Positions 11,203-22,496 of a stretch of 64,000 bases of DNA are shown here, piece after piece. The notes below the pieces were generated by a model. It had not been told where the DNA came from. It worked only from the letters and a program-made list of their open reading frames with translations, and did no database searches. A program made the translations under genes and the position numbers. The stretch comes from Osedax fenrisi. Its lineage: Eukaryota; Annelida; Polychaeta; Sabellida; Siboglinidae. The DNA lies in NCBI GenBank assembly GCA_964019155.1, contig OZ025244.1, positions 49,605,469-49,669,468 on the forward strand. Direction: 5' to 3'. Numbering within the stretch: the first letter of the stretch is position 1; every line of letters begins with the position of its first letter.

Positions 11203-11960
11203 TGTCTTTACCAATTCCCGAGTCAATCGACATCGAGGGAGATAGTGTAGCAACTATTTGGCCAGCATGGAGAGTCAACTGGGGGCATTACTATATTACA
11301 AGTGAAATTTATACAAAAAAAATCAGCAACGCAAATATCAATTCTGTTGACGATATTAGGCACCAATGCCCATAAAATATACAACAACATGAAGTTTGGA
11401 GATACGAAGGAAGTGACAATCTTAATGGTTCTCGATAAATTTGAAAAACACATTGAACCTAGAATAAACATCATTTATGAAAGATGTGTTTTTAATAGAA
11501 GATATCAAGAGGAACACGAAATATTTGAAAAATTCGCGACCGATGTGAAATCATTAAGTAAAAGATGCAAATTTGAAGGGATTACAGAAGATGAAATAAT
11601 ACGGGATAGATTGATTAATGGTATGAAGAATGAATCATTGAGAAAAAAAATGATTTTAAAATAATCACTAACAAGCGACGAACTGATAAAAATGTGCAGA
11701 ACTGAAGATATGACAGTAAACCAATGTCGAAGATTAGCAAATAATTCCGAAAATGTCAATCAGATGAAAGTCAAGTTTCAAGGTAAACAAAGTACAAAAA
11801 TAAGAGACCAAGATAAGACACACTTTGAAAGAAAAGAGAAAGTATTAAAGAAATGTAGATACTTTGGTAAAGAACACGCTTGGGATAAAAAATAAGTGTC
11901 CAGCGTATGGCAAAATATGTTCTAACTGCGGCAAGAAAAATCATTATTAAGTAATGTGTA
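11203..11960 (+). pseudogene. gag: gag: capsid and zinc knuckle, frameshifted
   Basis: It begins ATG at 11203 with MSLPIPESIDIEGDSVATIW and then shifts frame near 11270. The main open part (11302-11664) has the gypsy capsid signature KFEKHIEPRINIIYERCVFN, then EIFEKFATDVKSLSKRC and IIRDRLINGM. The next part (11692-11895, with more codons to about 11975 after a shift) ends in a broken CCHC knuckle: CRYFGKEHAWDKK, then CPAYGKICSNCGKKNHY, a stop, and VMC. Gag would form the particle and bind RNA. At least two frameshifts and two stops make it non-functional. Confidence 0.85.
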
Positions 11961-12208
11961 AAGCAGACAAAAATGAGAAGTCTATAAGTAGTATATTCAA
12001 GGTAACAGATGGAAATATGGAACTGAACATAGTAAAAGACGATATAGTTACATTACGCACAACATGGGGTAACCTGAAATTACAAATTGATAATGGTGCC
12101 AGTGATAATGTGTTACCACTTGATAGATATGTACAATTAACAAATGATACAAATTTGAGACATATTCAAAATTCAGCGATAAAACAAATATTGGGTGTTC
12201 GGAAATAA
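11954..12208 (+). pseudogene. Retroviral-type aspartic protease remnant
   Basis: The frame LKLQIDNGASDNVLPLDRYV holds the active-site region. Gypsy proteases normally have D-[ST]-G-A, and here the motif is DNGAS, so the second active-site residue is changed to Asn. It sits between the zinc knuckle and RT as expected. Confidence 0.75.
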
Positions 12209-12389
12209 GAAATGGCCAGTAATGGGCGAAGTTATAATGAGAGTATGGAGGTTCAAGAGAAGCTGTCTTGTTAGATTCCTAATATTACAAGGAATTTAAC
12301 AACAATTTCACCCTATATTAGGCAAATTTGCTAGTATAGAACTGAAACTAATCAAACTGCTATACAACGACGAAATAAACAACACAAGT

Positions 12390-13271
12390 ATGTTATCGAT
12401 GAAGCCGTCGGAAATAACAACAGAATACATAGAAGTATTTCAAGACACCATAGGAAGATTAGAGGGATATCAAGTTATCAAAATAAAAGATGGAGCAATA
12501 GCAAAGAAACATGCTCAGCGAACAATAGCGGTACCATTACGAGAAGGAGTGAAGAAGGAAATTTCAATAATGGAAGAAGAAGGAATTATAAAGAAAGTAA
12601 CAGAACTAACACTGTTGGTATCATCCATGTTAGTGGTGAAGAAAAAAACAGGACAATTAAGAATATGTATAGACCCAAGAGACCTTAACGAAAATATAAT
12701 TAGAGAGAATTATCCGCTACCTATTATAGAATCGATAGCAACCAGACTAAGCTAAGCAAAAGTGTTCTCAGTGAGACTTGGCTTCTGGCATATGGTATTA
12801 GACGAAGATTCAAGTTTTTTAACAACGTTCAATACACCATTTGGAAGATATAAGTGGTTGCGGATGCAATTTGTAATATGTTTAGTTCCAGAAATTTTCC
12901 AAAGAAAAATGCACGAAATAATTGAAGGTATGGAAGGTATAGAAGTAGTCGCAGATGATTTGCTTATATATGGCTGTGGTAAAACAACAGAATTAGCCAA
13001 TGAAGACCATGATAGAAAATGTAGGGTATTTCGAGAAAAATGTAAAATAAATAATTTACATTTGAATAAAGATAAAATGATATACAAAAACACTGAAGTA
13101 TCATATATAGGTCATCGACTATCAAGTGAAGGAATAAAACCCTGTGAAGAAAATATCAAAGCTATACAACAGATGCCGTCTCCTAAAGATGCAACAGGAG
13201 GTAGAAGAATACTAGGTATGATACAATACCTGGATAAATTTATACCAGCATTAGCACCAAGAACGAAATAA
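12390..13271 (+). pseudogene. pol: Reverse transcriptase of the gypsy element
   Basis: Two frames separated by an in-frame TAG-type break (12755/12762) make up the RT. Visible blocks are VPLREGVKKEISIMEEEGII, LVVKKKTGQLRICIDPRDLN, the ENYPLPIIE primer-grip region, FNTPFGRYKWLRM and the catalytic box VVADDLLIYG. The normal box is YADD or VDDI-type, and both aspartates are kept here. SYIGHRLSSEGIKP and ILGMIQYLDKFIPALA follow, the start of the connection domain. It would copy the element RNA. The internal stops disable it. Confidence 0.9.
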
Positions 13272-13279
13272 ATGAGAAA

Positions 13280-13578
13280 GCTAACACATAAGGACGTAGA
13301 ATGGAAATGGGATGAACAACACGAAATAGAACATGAACAACTGAAGAAAGAAATAGGGAGATACCCTACATTAGGATACTACCACGTACACAAAGAAGTA
13401 ACGATATAATGCGATGCCTCGAAAGATGGACTAGGCGCGGTGTTACTACAAGAAGGAATTCCGGTAGCATATGCTTCAAAGCTATGACGGAGACAGAACA
13501 ACGCTACGCTCAAATAGAAAAAGAGCTACTAGCAATAGTGTGGTCTTGTAATAAATGCAACCAATATATTTATGGTAA
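13280..13578 (+). pseudogene. RNase H domain, 5' portion, cut by LINE insertion
   Basis: CDASKDGLGAVLLQEGIPVA, then YASKAMTETEQRYAQIEKEL and LAIVWSC, is the canonical gypsy RNase H, here after a frame break and an early TAA in front of CDAS. Reading stops at NQYIYGKN, where LINE sequence begins. The remainder (SDHKPLE onward) resumes at about 18140. Confidence 0.9.
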
Positions 13579-13992
13579 AAATAAAGTTATAATTCAAGAA
13601 CTTCCTGTTTACTTTTATAGCTAACATTAATTTAATTTCATAAATCATTTATCATATCAATCCGACATAAAGATAAGTTATCCACACTTAATACAGTATA
13701 CAGCCCTGTGTATAAACATTCACTCTATATCCCACACTTATTATTTATTTATTTCATTCATTACTCTATTCATTAAACCACATTTATATTATCATTATTT
13801 AAAAAAAAATATTATTTTTATTTTTAAAATCACTGAATTGTTTACACTAATATTGTTTACATTCTGTTATACTGTGTACACATTTTCTCTATTAATATGT
13901 TCTATTTATAGCTCATTATTAATCACTGAATTAAACAAACACAAATTCCTAGAAATAATAAATTAGTTACATTGCTAGTCATAAACTATATA

Positions 13993-14449
13993 ATGGACAA
14001 TACCACTGCATCATGTAATCACTGTAAATTTAATTTAAATAATACAGAAACTGACTTTGTTAAATGTTATAGGTGTCATACACATGTACACTATAACTGC
14101 CTAAAAGATAATAATTCTTTAACATTTAAATGGAATAATCGCAACAACCCTCCCAATTATGCTATCCAACTCATGCGTTCGCCTTCATTCTTATATATAT
14201 GTCCCAAATGTATTACACTTAAGAACACACTGTCACCACCACTTCACATAGAAACACAAGTATCACTACAACCTAATAACGATATAAACATAGATGAACC
14301 AATGTCCCAAACCAACACTTTAAATCATATTATAGACAGCATTTCTATCATAAAAGATCAACAAATTTACAACACTAAGATCATAAAAGAACTTATTAAA
14401 TTAAATAAGACTAAGCCCATTCAACCGTCGCCCTCTAGATCAATCACTT
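13993..14449 (+). CDS. LINE ORF1 with PHD/RING-like zinc finger
   Basis: The start MDNTTASCNHCKFNLNN at 13993 (a second ATG of the frame open from 13972) gives about 152 residues. A cysteine/histidine ladder follows the C4HC3 pattern: CNHC, then CYRC, H-x2-H-x-NC, and CPKC around residue 68-71. Some CR1 and L2-group LINEs encode such a PHD-type ORF1, thought to act in RNP formation or chromatin contact. The tail is low-complexity and polar (LNKTKPIQPSPSRSIT). The stop at 14450 is followed by frame-broken sequence of similar composition to 15040 (including a 69-codon piece at 14832-15041), so ORF1 was probably longer. Confidence 0.75.
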
Positions 14450-15118
14450 AAATTAAATGTCCACTGAATAAACATATTCCTCCCCTACTCTCCCTAACGA
14501 TTTCTAAACCTAAACAACATGTTATAAATAATTTAAACCAATCTCACAACATTATAATTCCAAACAAATACTCTAAACCTATAAGTATACAACATATACA
14601 ACATCACCCATATCAAAGTCGGCCTTCCCCAGTCCGATAATCCTATTCGCCATAAAAAACAATCTCATATACAACTCGAAAATCAAATACATATTCAACA
14701 GTAAAACAAACAATTACGAATTACGTCACTACCACAACAACAAAGTTAATTGGAAAACATCTCCCTTAACCCCACCCCTTTCTGTTATTAAGCACTGGAG
14801 CAAACTCTTCAACAATCGCACATTCATTAACATGCGACAAGCAGAATCTAATAATCCGATAAATTCATCCAAACATACTGACTCCACTAATCATACTCAA
14901 CATAATAATTTACTATCTGTATATCATAAGTGTAATGAAGATTTAAATACTATTAGTACTCACTCTACGCAAACAATCCCATCACCAACTCCTACGCCGT
15001 GTCCACCAATTGTGAATCCTTCCCCACCCCCCTCACAATGACACTCAATTCCAAAAGTCCATACAAATAAAAATATGCTTTGCAAAACCACTTACACAAA
15101 TCTGACCATTCACACACT

Positions 15119-17973
15119 GCAATCCCCATCTACATCGTTAACTCCATTGTCTCCATGGAAGATGCATCTTCCTCAGAACGCCATAACTACCTAATTAAAT
15201 CTGCATTATTAAACACCTGCTCCATCCGTAACAAGATTCCACTTATCCTAGAACTTGCTGCAGAACATGACCTTGATCTTATATTCATCACCGAAACATG
15301 GAGTATGCGTGATGACATACCCCTTATATCATCTCTGAATACTGGCCCTTACTCTTTTTCTCATTTGCCTAGACGTAATACTCATAATTATGGAGGAGGT
15401 ATTGGCATTATCTATAAATCCTCCCTTCATGTATCCCCTCTACGTGACCATAATAATGATCACTCTGAGGCGTTTACCTGTTCCATTAGTCCCCCACACT
15501 CCAAGACTTTTAATATATCACTTTTTGACCGACCCCCTCTTCCTCAATCCCTTTATTCCTCTCTGAGTTTTATTCATTTACCCATCTAATGTCTGAATCT
15601 AACATCATTATAGGTGATTTTAATATTGCTACTAACCTATCAACTAATCATTCTAAATCTCTACTCAATATACTATCATCCTCCAATCTTAAACTTCATA
15701 ATACTTACCCCACACACAAATATGGTAATACACTCGATCTCCTCATTTCCCATAAGTCATCCAACTTGATTTGTTCTCACTCTGTTGGCCCTTGTATTTC
15801 TGATCATCACATTATATATGTTACCCTCCAATCCCTTAAACCTCCCCACCCCACTATCACTCGTTCTTTCCGCAAAACAAAAATCATCAACACTCACGAT
15901 TTCATCAGAGACTTCCTATTCCTCCCACATAACTCACCCGATGAATTATTTACCACTCTTTCAACTACCCTTGATTCCTACGCTCCAATAATTATTAAAA
16001 AAGCAATCCTTAGACTTGACACTTCCTGGTATACCCTCGCACTCCTAAAACAAAAGCATAAATTGCGCTCACTTGAAAAGAAATTGATTAAATCAAAATC
16101 TGAATCTATACTCGCGCTTTATCAACTGCTCAAGTCCAAACATAGACGTGATCTCCTAATTGCAAAATCGCTTCATGTTACTGCCTCTCTGGAATCATGC
16201 TCATCTGATCAAAAGAAAACGTTCACCATTTGTTCGAAACTCCTTGGGCGAAATAAAAAGAAAACTTTACCCGACTTTCCACCAGACACCTTATCATCAA
16301 CTTTTGATGACCATTTCCATCATAAGCTTACAAGTACTCTCAGCAATCTCCCACGATATACTACTTTAATAACCCCCACCATAACAACTCACTCACTTAA
16401 TGTATTTTCAGTCCCTTCCATGTCAGACATAGGCACACTTCTTAAAGCAACTAAAAGTTCATCTCCTCTTAACCCTATTCCTCTTTCCCTTTTACACGAA
16501 ATCACTGAATCCCTTACTATCCCTCTCAATAATATATTCTGTGAATCCCTCGAATCCGGTACGTTTCCAACATCCTATAAACATGCACTCATTACACCCC
16601 TCCTTAAGAAGCCAAACCTTGACCGTCAGAGCCTCAACAATTATCGTCCAATCTCAAACCTGTCGATATTTTCCAAAACTTTGGAACGAATCGTCGCGAA
16701 ACAACTAACGTATTATTTAATATCACACAAAATCCCTCATATCTTCCAAAGTGCATATCTTCCTTCCAAATCAACAGAAACCGCACTAGCGAAGATATCT
16801 AGCGATATTCTCACTAACCTTGATAACAAAAATGGCACAATACTCGCACTACTTGATCTCTCCTCTGCGTTTGACACTATTGACCACACGATTCTCTTAC
16901 ACCGTCTTACATCTATAGGTATCACTGGTACTGCACACAAATGGCTATCCTCATTCATAACCAACCGAACTTCCTCTGTTTTAGTTCACTCAACCCGTTC
17001 ATCTTCCCGTATTGTTACACACGGTGTTCCCCAAGGATCAGTCCTTGGACCAATACTCTTTAATATTTACATCATTCCCCTTCTCCACCTTATCTCGAAT
17101 TCTCCAGTTAGTTTCCACACATATGCAGACGAAATCCAACTTTATGTAAAATGAACAGAAAACATTAATTTTGCACCTGACATCCTTTCCTCTACTATTA
17201 CCACCATTCATAACTGGCTCACAATAAACTCCCTCGTCTTCAACCCAATTAAAACCGAGGCTATCTTCCTTCACCTTCCACTCCGAAGTAAAACGTTACC
17301 AACTCCCCCTCCAATTAACATTAATGGACAGCTCATCACTTACTCAAGCCACGTCAAAAATCTTGGTGTTATATTTGACAATACTTTTAATTTGTACAGA
17401 CAACTGTCCCACATAACAACACTATTAAACTATCAACTACATTCACTACGCCTTATTCGTCATTCAATATCAATATCCACTGCTACTATTATAGCTTCTG
17501 CTTACTTTACCTCTATTCGACTACTGCAATTTTATTCTTTACAATACCCCTCATCGTATATTACTAAACTCCAAATTCTTCAAAATTCTTTAGCTAGGTG
17601 TATATTCAACATACCAAAATACTCCCATACGCATATATCTCCATTCCTAGTTAAACTCCACTGGCTACCTGTACGCCATAGAATCCTATATAAAACTCTA
17701 CTACTGGCTCATAAAGCAATCCACCATGACTCTCCTGACTACCTAGCATCCCTACTCAAACTTAAATTACCAACTAGTACCACTACACGCTCCACCAATA
17801 CGTTTTTACTTCAACTTCCTCCTAAACACTACTTACATTCAACCAACACTCGCGCATGGGCAATATCCGTCCCATACTCCTGGAACACTCTCCCCACATC
17901 CATCCGTACTACACCATCAACTCCCAACTTCAAGAAACTATTGAAAACCTACCTATTTAATATGAAACATTAA
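15119..17973 (+). pseudogene. LINE ORF2: endonuclease and reverse transcriptase
   Basis: The APE-type endonuclease begins LLNTCSIRNKIPLILELAAE, then DLIFITETW and GGGIGIIY (15080-15589). It breaks at 15589 and continues with IIGDFNIA and the catalytic SDHH region (15589-15830). The RT follows with NNYRPISNLSIFSKTLERIV, FQSAYLPSKSTETAL, LLDLSSAFDTIDH, GVPQGSVLGPILF and FHTYADEIQLYVK, then a stop at 17152. The YADD box is changed to YADE, losing a catalytic aspartate. The C-terminal domain (17392-17973) has the typical ILQNSLARCIFNIPKY and KLHWLPVRHRILYKTLLLAH motifs. The stops and the YADE change make the copy dead. Confidence 0.9.
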
Positions 17974-18139
17974 CTTAATATATATATATCAATGGGTAAT
18001 TGTCTCGATAAGCAGCAATGCTTCTACAATTACCCAGGTACTTGTACCTAAATCTGATAATAATAATAATAATATGTACGGCCGATTGCTTTATAAGCAC
18101 AGTTTAGCAGTCCGAAAACCGAAAAATGTAATGTATAGT

Positions 18140-18370
18140 GACCATAAACCACTGGAAAGAATTATGAAAAAGCCTTTAAATGAAATTTCGACAAGACTAC
18201 AAAAATACAAAAATATGATATAGAAGTCATACACAAACCTGGAAAAGAAATAGTGATCGCAGACACCTTAAGCAGAGCATATATTCAGGATAAACAAAAA
18301 GAAGATATACTACCAGAAGTAATAATAGCAACGATATCGTTATCAATTTCAGAAGATAGAAGAAGCAAAC
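18140..18370 (+). pseudogene. RNase H remainder of the gypsy element
   Basis: After the LINE, SDHKPLERIMKKPLNEISTR and, after a shift, VIHKPGKEIVIADTLSRAYI complete the RNase H and tether region. The 40 bp before it (18072-18115) do not align clearly with the 5' part, so some target sequence may be rearranged at the junction. Confidence 0.8.
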
Positions 18371-18479
18371 TAATAAAGGAAGTATAAAATGATTATACTT
18401 GTCAAAGATTAAGTAGCTATACGAGAACTGAATGGCCGAAAAAATAATGAAACACCAGAATCAGTGATACTGTATAGAT

Positions 18480-19563
18480 CAATGCTATAACTGAAGTAGA
18501 TGGCTTACTATTCAAAGATGAATGAATAATAATTCCAAACAACATTAAAACTGAAATGCTAGAATGCGCACATTTTGAACATGCTGGAATCGGGGCGTGC
18601 CAACGAAGGTTACGCGACTCAATGTACTGGCCTGGGATGACAAAAGACTTGGAGAAATTTGTTGAAAATTGTAGTATATGTAGAAAAATGCTAAACAAAC
18701 AGTAAAAAATGAACCAATAATTCCACATGATAGAGGAAGTCATCCATGGTCCAAAATAGGCATGGATTTATGGCAATACGAAAATCGTATGTTACTCGTA
18801 ATAACTGATTATTACACAAATCTAATTCAAGTAGAAAAACTATCGCTAACAAACACATTGTATATAAAGAATATTCTAATGAGGCTATTCGCAGTATTAG
18901 GTATACCAGAAGAGATAGTAACAGACAACGGTCCGCAGTTCAGGGACGAGTTTAAGAATTTTTGTGGTAAACTTGATATAAAGCATAGTACATCAAGTCC
19001 GTATCATCCACAAGGAAACGGAAAAGCAGAAAATGCTGTAAAATCGGTTAAAAGAATTCTCAAGAAATGTAAAAATTCTGAACATCTAGCGTTACTAGAA
19101 TACGACTATAACTGAAGGATTTACAACGTCTCCAGCTGAACGATTTTTCGGGAGGAGATGTCGAGGTCAAATGATAACAACAAAGAAATCGTCAAGACCA
19201 AAGTACAATACGAAAGAAGAAGATATAATAAGAAATAGATTGATTATTACACAAAAGAAATACCATGATAGGAATGTAAGAGAAAGAAAAGAACTAAAGA
19301 AAGAACAACCCGTATTAATGAAGAAACCAGGAGAAACGACATGGTCAATAGGCAAATCTAAAGAAATGTTAGTCGAAAGAAAATATCTAATAGAAGTAGA
19401 CGAGAAACAATATGTAAGAAATAGGAGCGATTTAATAAAGATAAATGGAACGAACGATGAAGAAGTAGACAAATCAAGAGACGAACAAGAAATGGAGGAA
19501 GTTGAAATACCTAGATGCTCTGGAAGAATAACCAAACTACCAGCGCGATACAGGGATGACTAA
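18480..19563 (+). pseudogene. Integrase of the gypsy element, broken
   Basis: The HHCC zinc domain reads CAHFEHAGIGACQRRLRDSM, YWPGMTKDLEKFVENCSICR (18560-18690), with a stop after it. The catalytic core (18762-19115) has MDLWQYENRMLLVITDYYTN, the central VTDNGPQF Asp and HSTSSPYHPQGNGKAE ending in the Glu, so the D,D-35-E triad is visible, although the first Asp lies in the MDLW motif. A stop at 19116 separates the C-terminal part (19171-19563), which ends IPRCSGRITKLPARYRDD, like other gypsy Pol tails. It would insert the cDNA into the genome. Confidence 0.9.
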
Positions 19564-19783
19564 AACTCTTCCTAACTGAGCTAAGGTATTATTATTATTA
19601 TTTATTTATCTCTACACTTTATCATATTATGGTGATGCACCCTATTATTAGTTATGCACTCGTTATGCATACGTTAGATTATTATTAACTATTACGATTA
19701 CGATTATTATTATTAACTATTACGATTACTATTATATGATGATACATACTAAATGGAAGTATATCATAGGAAACTATATCTCA

Positions 19784-19795
19784 AGGTAAAGGAGA
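19784..19795 (+). promoter_or_regulatory. Polypurine tract
   Basis: AAGGTAAAGGAGA lies immediately before the 3' LTR, the expected plus-strand primer position. Confidence 0.7.
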
Positions 19796-19994
19796 TGTAT
19801 CGAGATCGATTATGATCTTGTGATTAGCATAAACAACGATCATAAACAAAATAATAATATTGACTTACCTAAATGACACGTAATATTAAACATCTATATT
19901 AAACTTAAATACTAAATACAAGACTACTTGAATGTTAGTTTCTTATGATAGCACTTCTAAGTAATATATAACGTACAACTAACTAAAACGTTAC
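19796..19994 (+). repeat. 3' LTR
   Basis: It starts TGTATCGAGATCG and ends AACGTTAC. The final A of the TG...CA end appears lost, directly before the GTAC target duplicate. Confidence 0.95.
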
Positions 19995-20022
19995 GTACAA
20001 TGTAATATTTGTATAGTGCATA

Positions 20023-20810
20023 TTAAAGAGGAATAAAAGATAAGTATAACTGGTGTCTTCCGATCTTACATTTATTTTTTAATTTCGAAGAATCGTCGCG
20101 AAGCGACGATGCCGCATTGTTATATGTTTGGAGAAATATATATATATAGATATATTTACGATTACATTTAAAATTTTCATATTTAATATAAATGCATTTT
20201 AGGTTCTTTAAACAGATTTGCATTTTCCTCGTGCGCTAGAGTATTACAGACATCTGGGACAATGGATCATCTCAATTGTCTGGTCGCGATGCTACCGAAA
20301 CGTATATATTATCTGGTTGTGACGCAGTCGAAACGTCTAAAGTGTCTGGCTTTGAGAGCTGTATGGTTGTGACTCTGTCGAAGAATCTAGAGTTTCTGGT
20401 CTATATAGGTTTCTGATCGTGACATTGTCTAAAGGTATAAAGTATACTTTAAGATATATCTGGTCGTGACAACGTGACCACGACCCCGTGGCTTTTACCA
20501 GGCTTTTACCGAAAGACGACTGCTACCATTTTTCATACGCTGACTGCAATATATAAAAGGGGCGTTAACACGTTAGGCCCTGATTTGGAATTAGTCTTTC
20601 CTTACATTTTAATCTTGCATTGCATTCAATTGTGTTTTATAATTAAATAAATACTACACATAGATATACAGTAGTAAGAGATAACGTCGCTAATATATTA
20701 TATATTATTATTGTCATATATGTTATTGTTATTGTTATTTTATTTGGTGGAGTCCTTTCATCCCATCCAGGAATTTAGATGAAGTTTTCACTTATAACCA
20801 TATATGGCTA
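20023..20810 (+). mobile_element. Possible solo LTR or retroelement leader
   Basis: About five imperfect ~45-bp repeats of TCTGGTCGTGAC...GTCGAAACGTCTAAAG (20275-20490) precede a TATAAAAGGGG box at 20553, an initiator-like TTAGTC and an AATAAATA signal at 20645. TTTGGTGGAGTCC near 20750 looks like a primer binding site. This arrangement of promoter, polyadenylation signal and PBS is that of an LTR followed by its leader. No ORF follows and no second LTR was seen. Confidence 0.35.
20092..20110. other. Perfect 8-bp stem hairpin
   Basis: ATCGTCGC-GAA-GCGACGAT is a perfect inverted repeat with a 3-nt loop, GC-rich in an AT-rich setting. Confidence 0.7.
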
Positions 20811-20860
20811 TAATGTCCCTTCGAAGGCGCTATCATGTTAAGGCATCCATGGTTTTAACG

Positions 20861-21018
20861 AGAGCCGATCATTTATGTATACACAATTATATAAGATCAC
20901 TTCTAAATAATATTTTAAGACCCATTTTATAAAATTAATTAATGGTCCGGACGAGGGTCGAACCCGTGTCCTACTGCTTGTGTGTCGGACGCCTTAGCCA
21001 CTGAGCCATACAGGCAGT
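20861..21018 (-). mobile_element. tRNA-derived SINE, copy 1
   Basis: On the minus strand, TGGCTCAGTGGCTAAGGCGT (A-box region) is followed about 30 nt later by GGGTTCGACCC (B box). The cloverleaf fails: the acceptor strands do not pair and the anticodon stem is imperfect. The same tRNA-like head plus the unrelated tail (to GAGCCGATC...) recurs at 33668-33813, showing this is a SINE family. The A-box to anticodon part is most like tRNA-Arg, which is tentative. Confidence 0.8.
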
Positions 21019-21126
21019 TAAATATGTATAACGCATGTTAAACGATAACAGGCTTTTTTTTCATAAACTATAAAAATGTCTTTCTAAAATATATTCTTCC
21101 GGCTATTAAAAGTGTCTCCTTCATAA

Positions 21127-21172
<46 letters not shown>

Positions 21173-21173
<1 letters not shown>

Positions 21174-22432
21174 AGGGGAAAGTAACCTAATATGGATACT
21201 TTAACAATAAATGATCTTAGCATTTTATGACTCATTATTTGTATTCAAAAATTACAATATATTAATATTATATGATTATATAAATTATTATGATTTTTAA
21301 ATTTTATTTATTCTTTTAATTCCATAAATAACAGGGTTGTCCGTATTCGGTAACATGTCCGAATACGGACACCCTGTGTTATAATACGGATACCCTATAT
21401 ACCACTAGATAAACTATATATTATTGATGAATTGATCAGACAAATTACAATTACATTATTTATAATTAATTTTATGAATAATTTATTCTAATATAATTAG
21501 TTAATAATTTATTTATTTTTATTATTTTTTTAATTAATAATACAATTTAAGTATCTAAATAATAACAATTTTAGATTTATCTTTATTGATTGATTGATAA
21601 TTTATTTAAGCAAATACATATAAAATATAATCGAAAATATAATCGAAAGTATAAAGTATAGATATTTGCTAACGATAACATACGTTATAGAAATAAACAA
21701 AGAATAATACGAAATTAAAAAATTAAAGAAATTAAAACGTTTTACAGTTACCGTAAAAATAAACGAAAAACAATCGAAAGTAGAAATAAATCATATAGTA
21801 AAAATAAACAAAAATGATCAAAATAGAAATAAAAGATAGCGTAAAAATAATCGAAAATAGAAATAAAATACATTATTTTGGCATCGAAATATTCAATTTC
21901 TACTTTATAGAACTCTTCTTATCTTATTACCCTGTTTTTGTTTTTATTGATGGTATTATTATTATAACGTACGCGATTTTTATGAAAATCAGAATATTTC
22001 ATACGCTTCACGCTGATTGGTTATAGGGTATCCGTATTAAGACATCTAGAGTGTCCGTATTAGGGACTTATATGACCTCTAGATATATGCTTATAACTTA
22101 ATGAATATTTGATAAAAAATATAGAAATTATATAAATAATATTTAGAATGCTTAATTTTTTAATAACATAGTGTTATATTTTATATCGATACATTTGTAT
22201 ATTCTTGAGAAGGTTTTAAGTTAACATTTTTTTTCATAAATTTAAAAATGTAATAAAAAATCAGTTTATTGGATATATCAGCATATTTTGAATAAATAAA
22301 AAATAAAAAATACTTTTTTAGACTATATATATAATTATGAATATTTTATTTAATAAACATTTTTTTTTAGGATTTATGATTACCGAAAGTGTTCGTATTC
22401 TGGCACCATCCGTATTCGGTTACTTTCCCCTA
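21173..22432. mobile_element. Complete TA-flanked TIR element, family 1
   Basis: TA-GGGGAAAGTAACC at the left is mirrored by GGTTACTTTCCCC-TA at the right. TIR similarity extends about 25 bp. Inside, near 21335, GTCCGTATTCGG and CCGAATACGGAC form a 12-bp perfect stem repeating the terminal motif. There is no transposase, so it is a MITE-like non-autonomous element. The TA flanks suggest a Tc1/mariner-type enzyme. A SINE-like sequence (21593-21942) is inserted in it, so the element proper is about 0.9 kb. Confidence 0.85.
21593..21942 (-). mobile_element. SINE-like retroposon with (TCAA)n tail, copy A
   Basis: The segment is an inverted copy of 23080-23479. The (ATTG)n tail at 21585-21600 and the flanking repeat TTATTGAT on both sides mark a retroposed insertion. 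The empty-site version is seen in the partial family 1 copy near 4480. No tRNA boxes were recognised, so its promoter type is unknown. Confidence 0.75.
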
Positions 22433-22496
22433 TATATATTTGTGTTAAGCTATATGCTTGTTTTATAATCTATTTTAATATAATATATTATAATAG

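Larger units (their letters stand above)
13579..18071 (+). mobile_element. L2/CR1-like LINE inserted in gypsy RNase H
   Basis: It starts inside the RNase H frame and ends with AATCTGATAATAATAATAAT, a LINE 3' terminus with a (TAA)n tail. It carries a PHD/RING-like ORF1 (13993-14449), a spacer and an endonuclease-RT ORF2 (about 15119-17973). Pro/Thr-rich remnants at 14452-15060 belong to the ORF1 C-terminus after frame breaks. Codon use is C-rich on this strand, very unlike the host element. Element length is about 4.5 kb, close to full length. Confidence 0.9.
10770..19994 (+). mobile_element. Ty3/gypsy LTR retrotransposon, split by a LINE
   Basis: Two ~200-bp LTRs (10770-10970, 19796-19994) enclose gag, protease, reverse transcriptase, RNase H and integrase in the gypsy order. 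The direct repeat GTAC at 10766-10769 and 19995-19998 is a 4-bp target duplication, usual for Ty3/gypsy. Each gene carries stops or frameshifts, so the copy cannot encode its proteins. A complete LINE (about 13580-18070) is inserted in RNase H. Without it the element is about 4.7 kb, near the usual size for compact gypsy elements. The Gag and Pol motifs resemble K02A2.6-like gypsy elements. Confidence 0.95.

Noticed and set aside
12752..13093. 113-codon minus-strand frame opposite the gypsy RT
   Set aside because: Shadow of the RT coding strand, which carries recognised RT motifs.
20944..21012. Functional tRNA gene on the minus strand
   Set aside because: Acceptor strands do not pair and the same head plus unrelated tail recurs, so it is a SINE.
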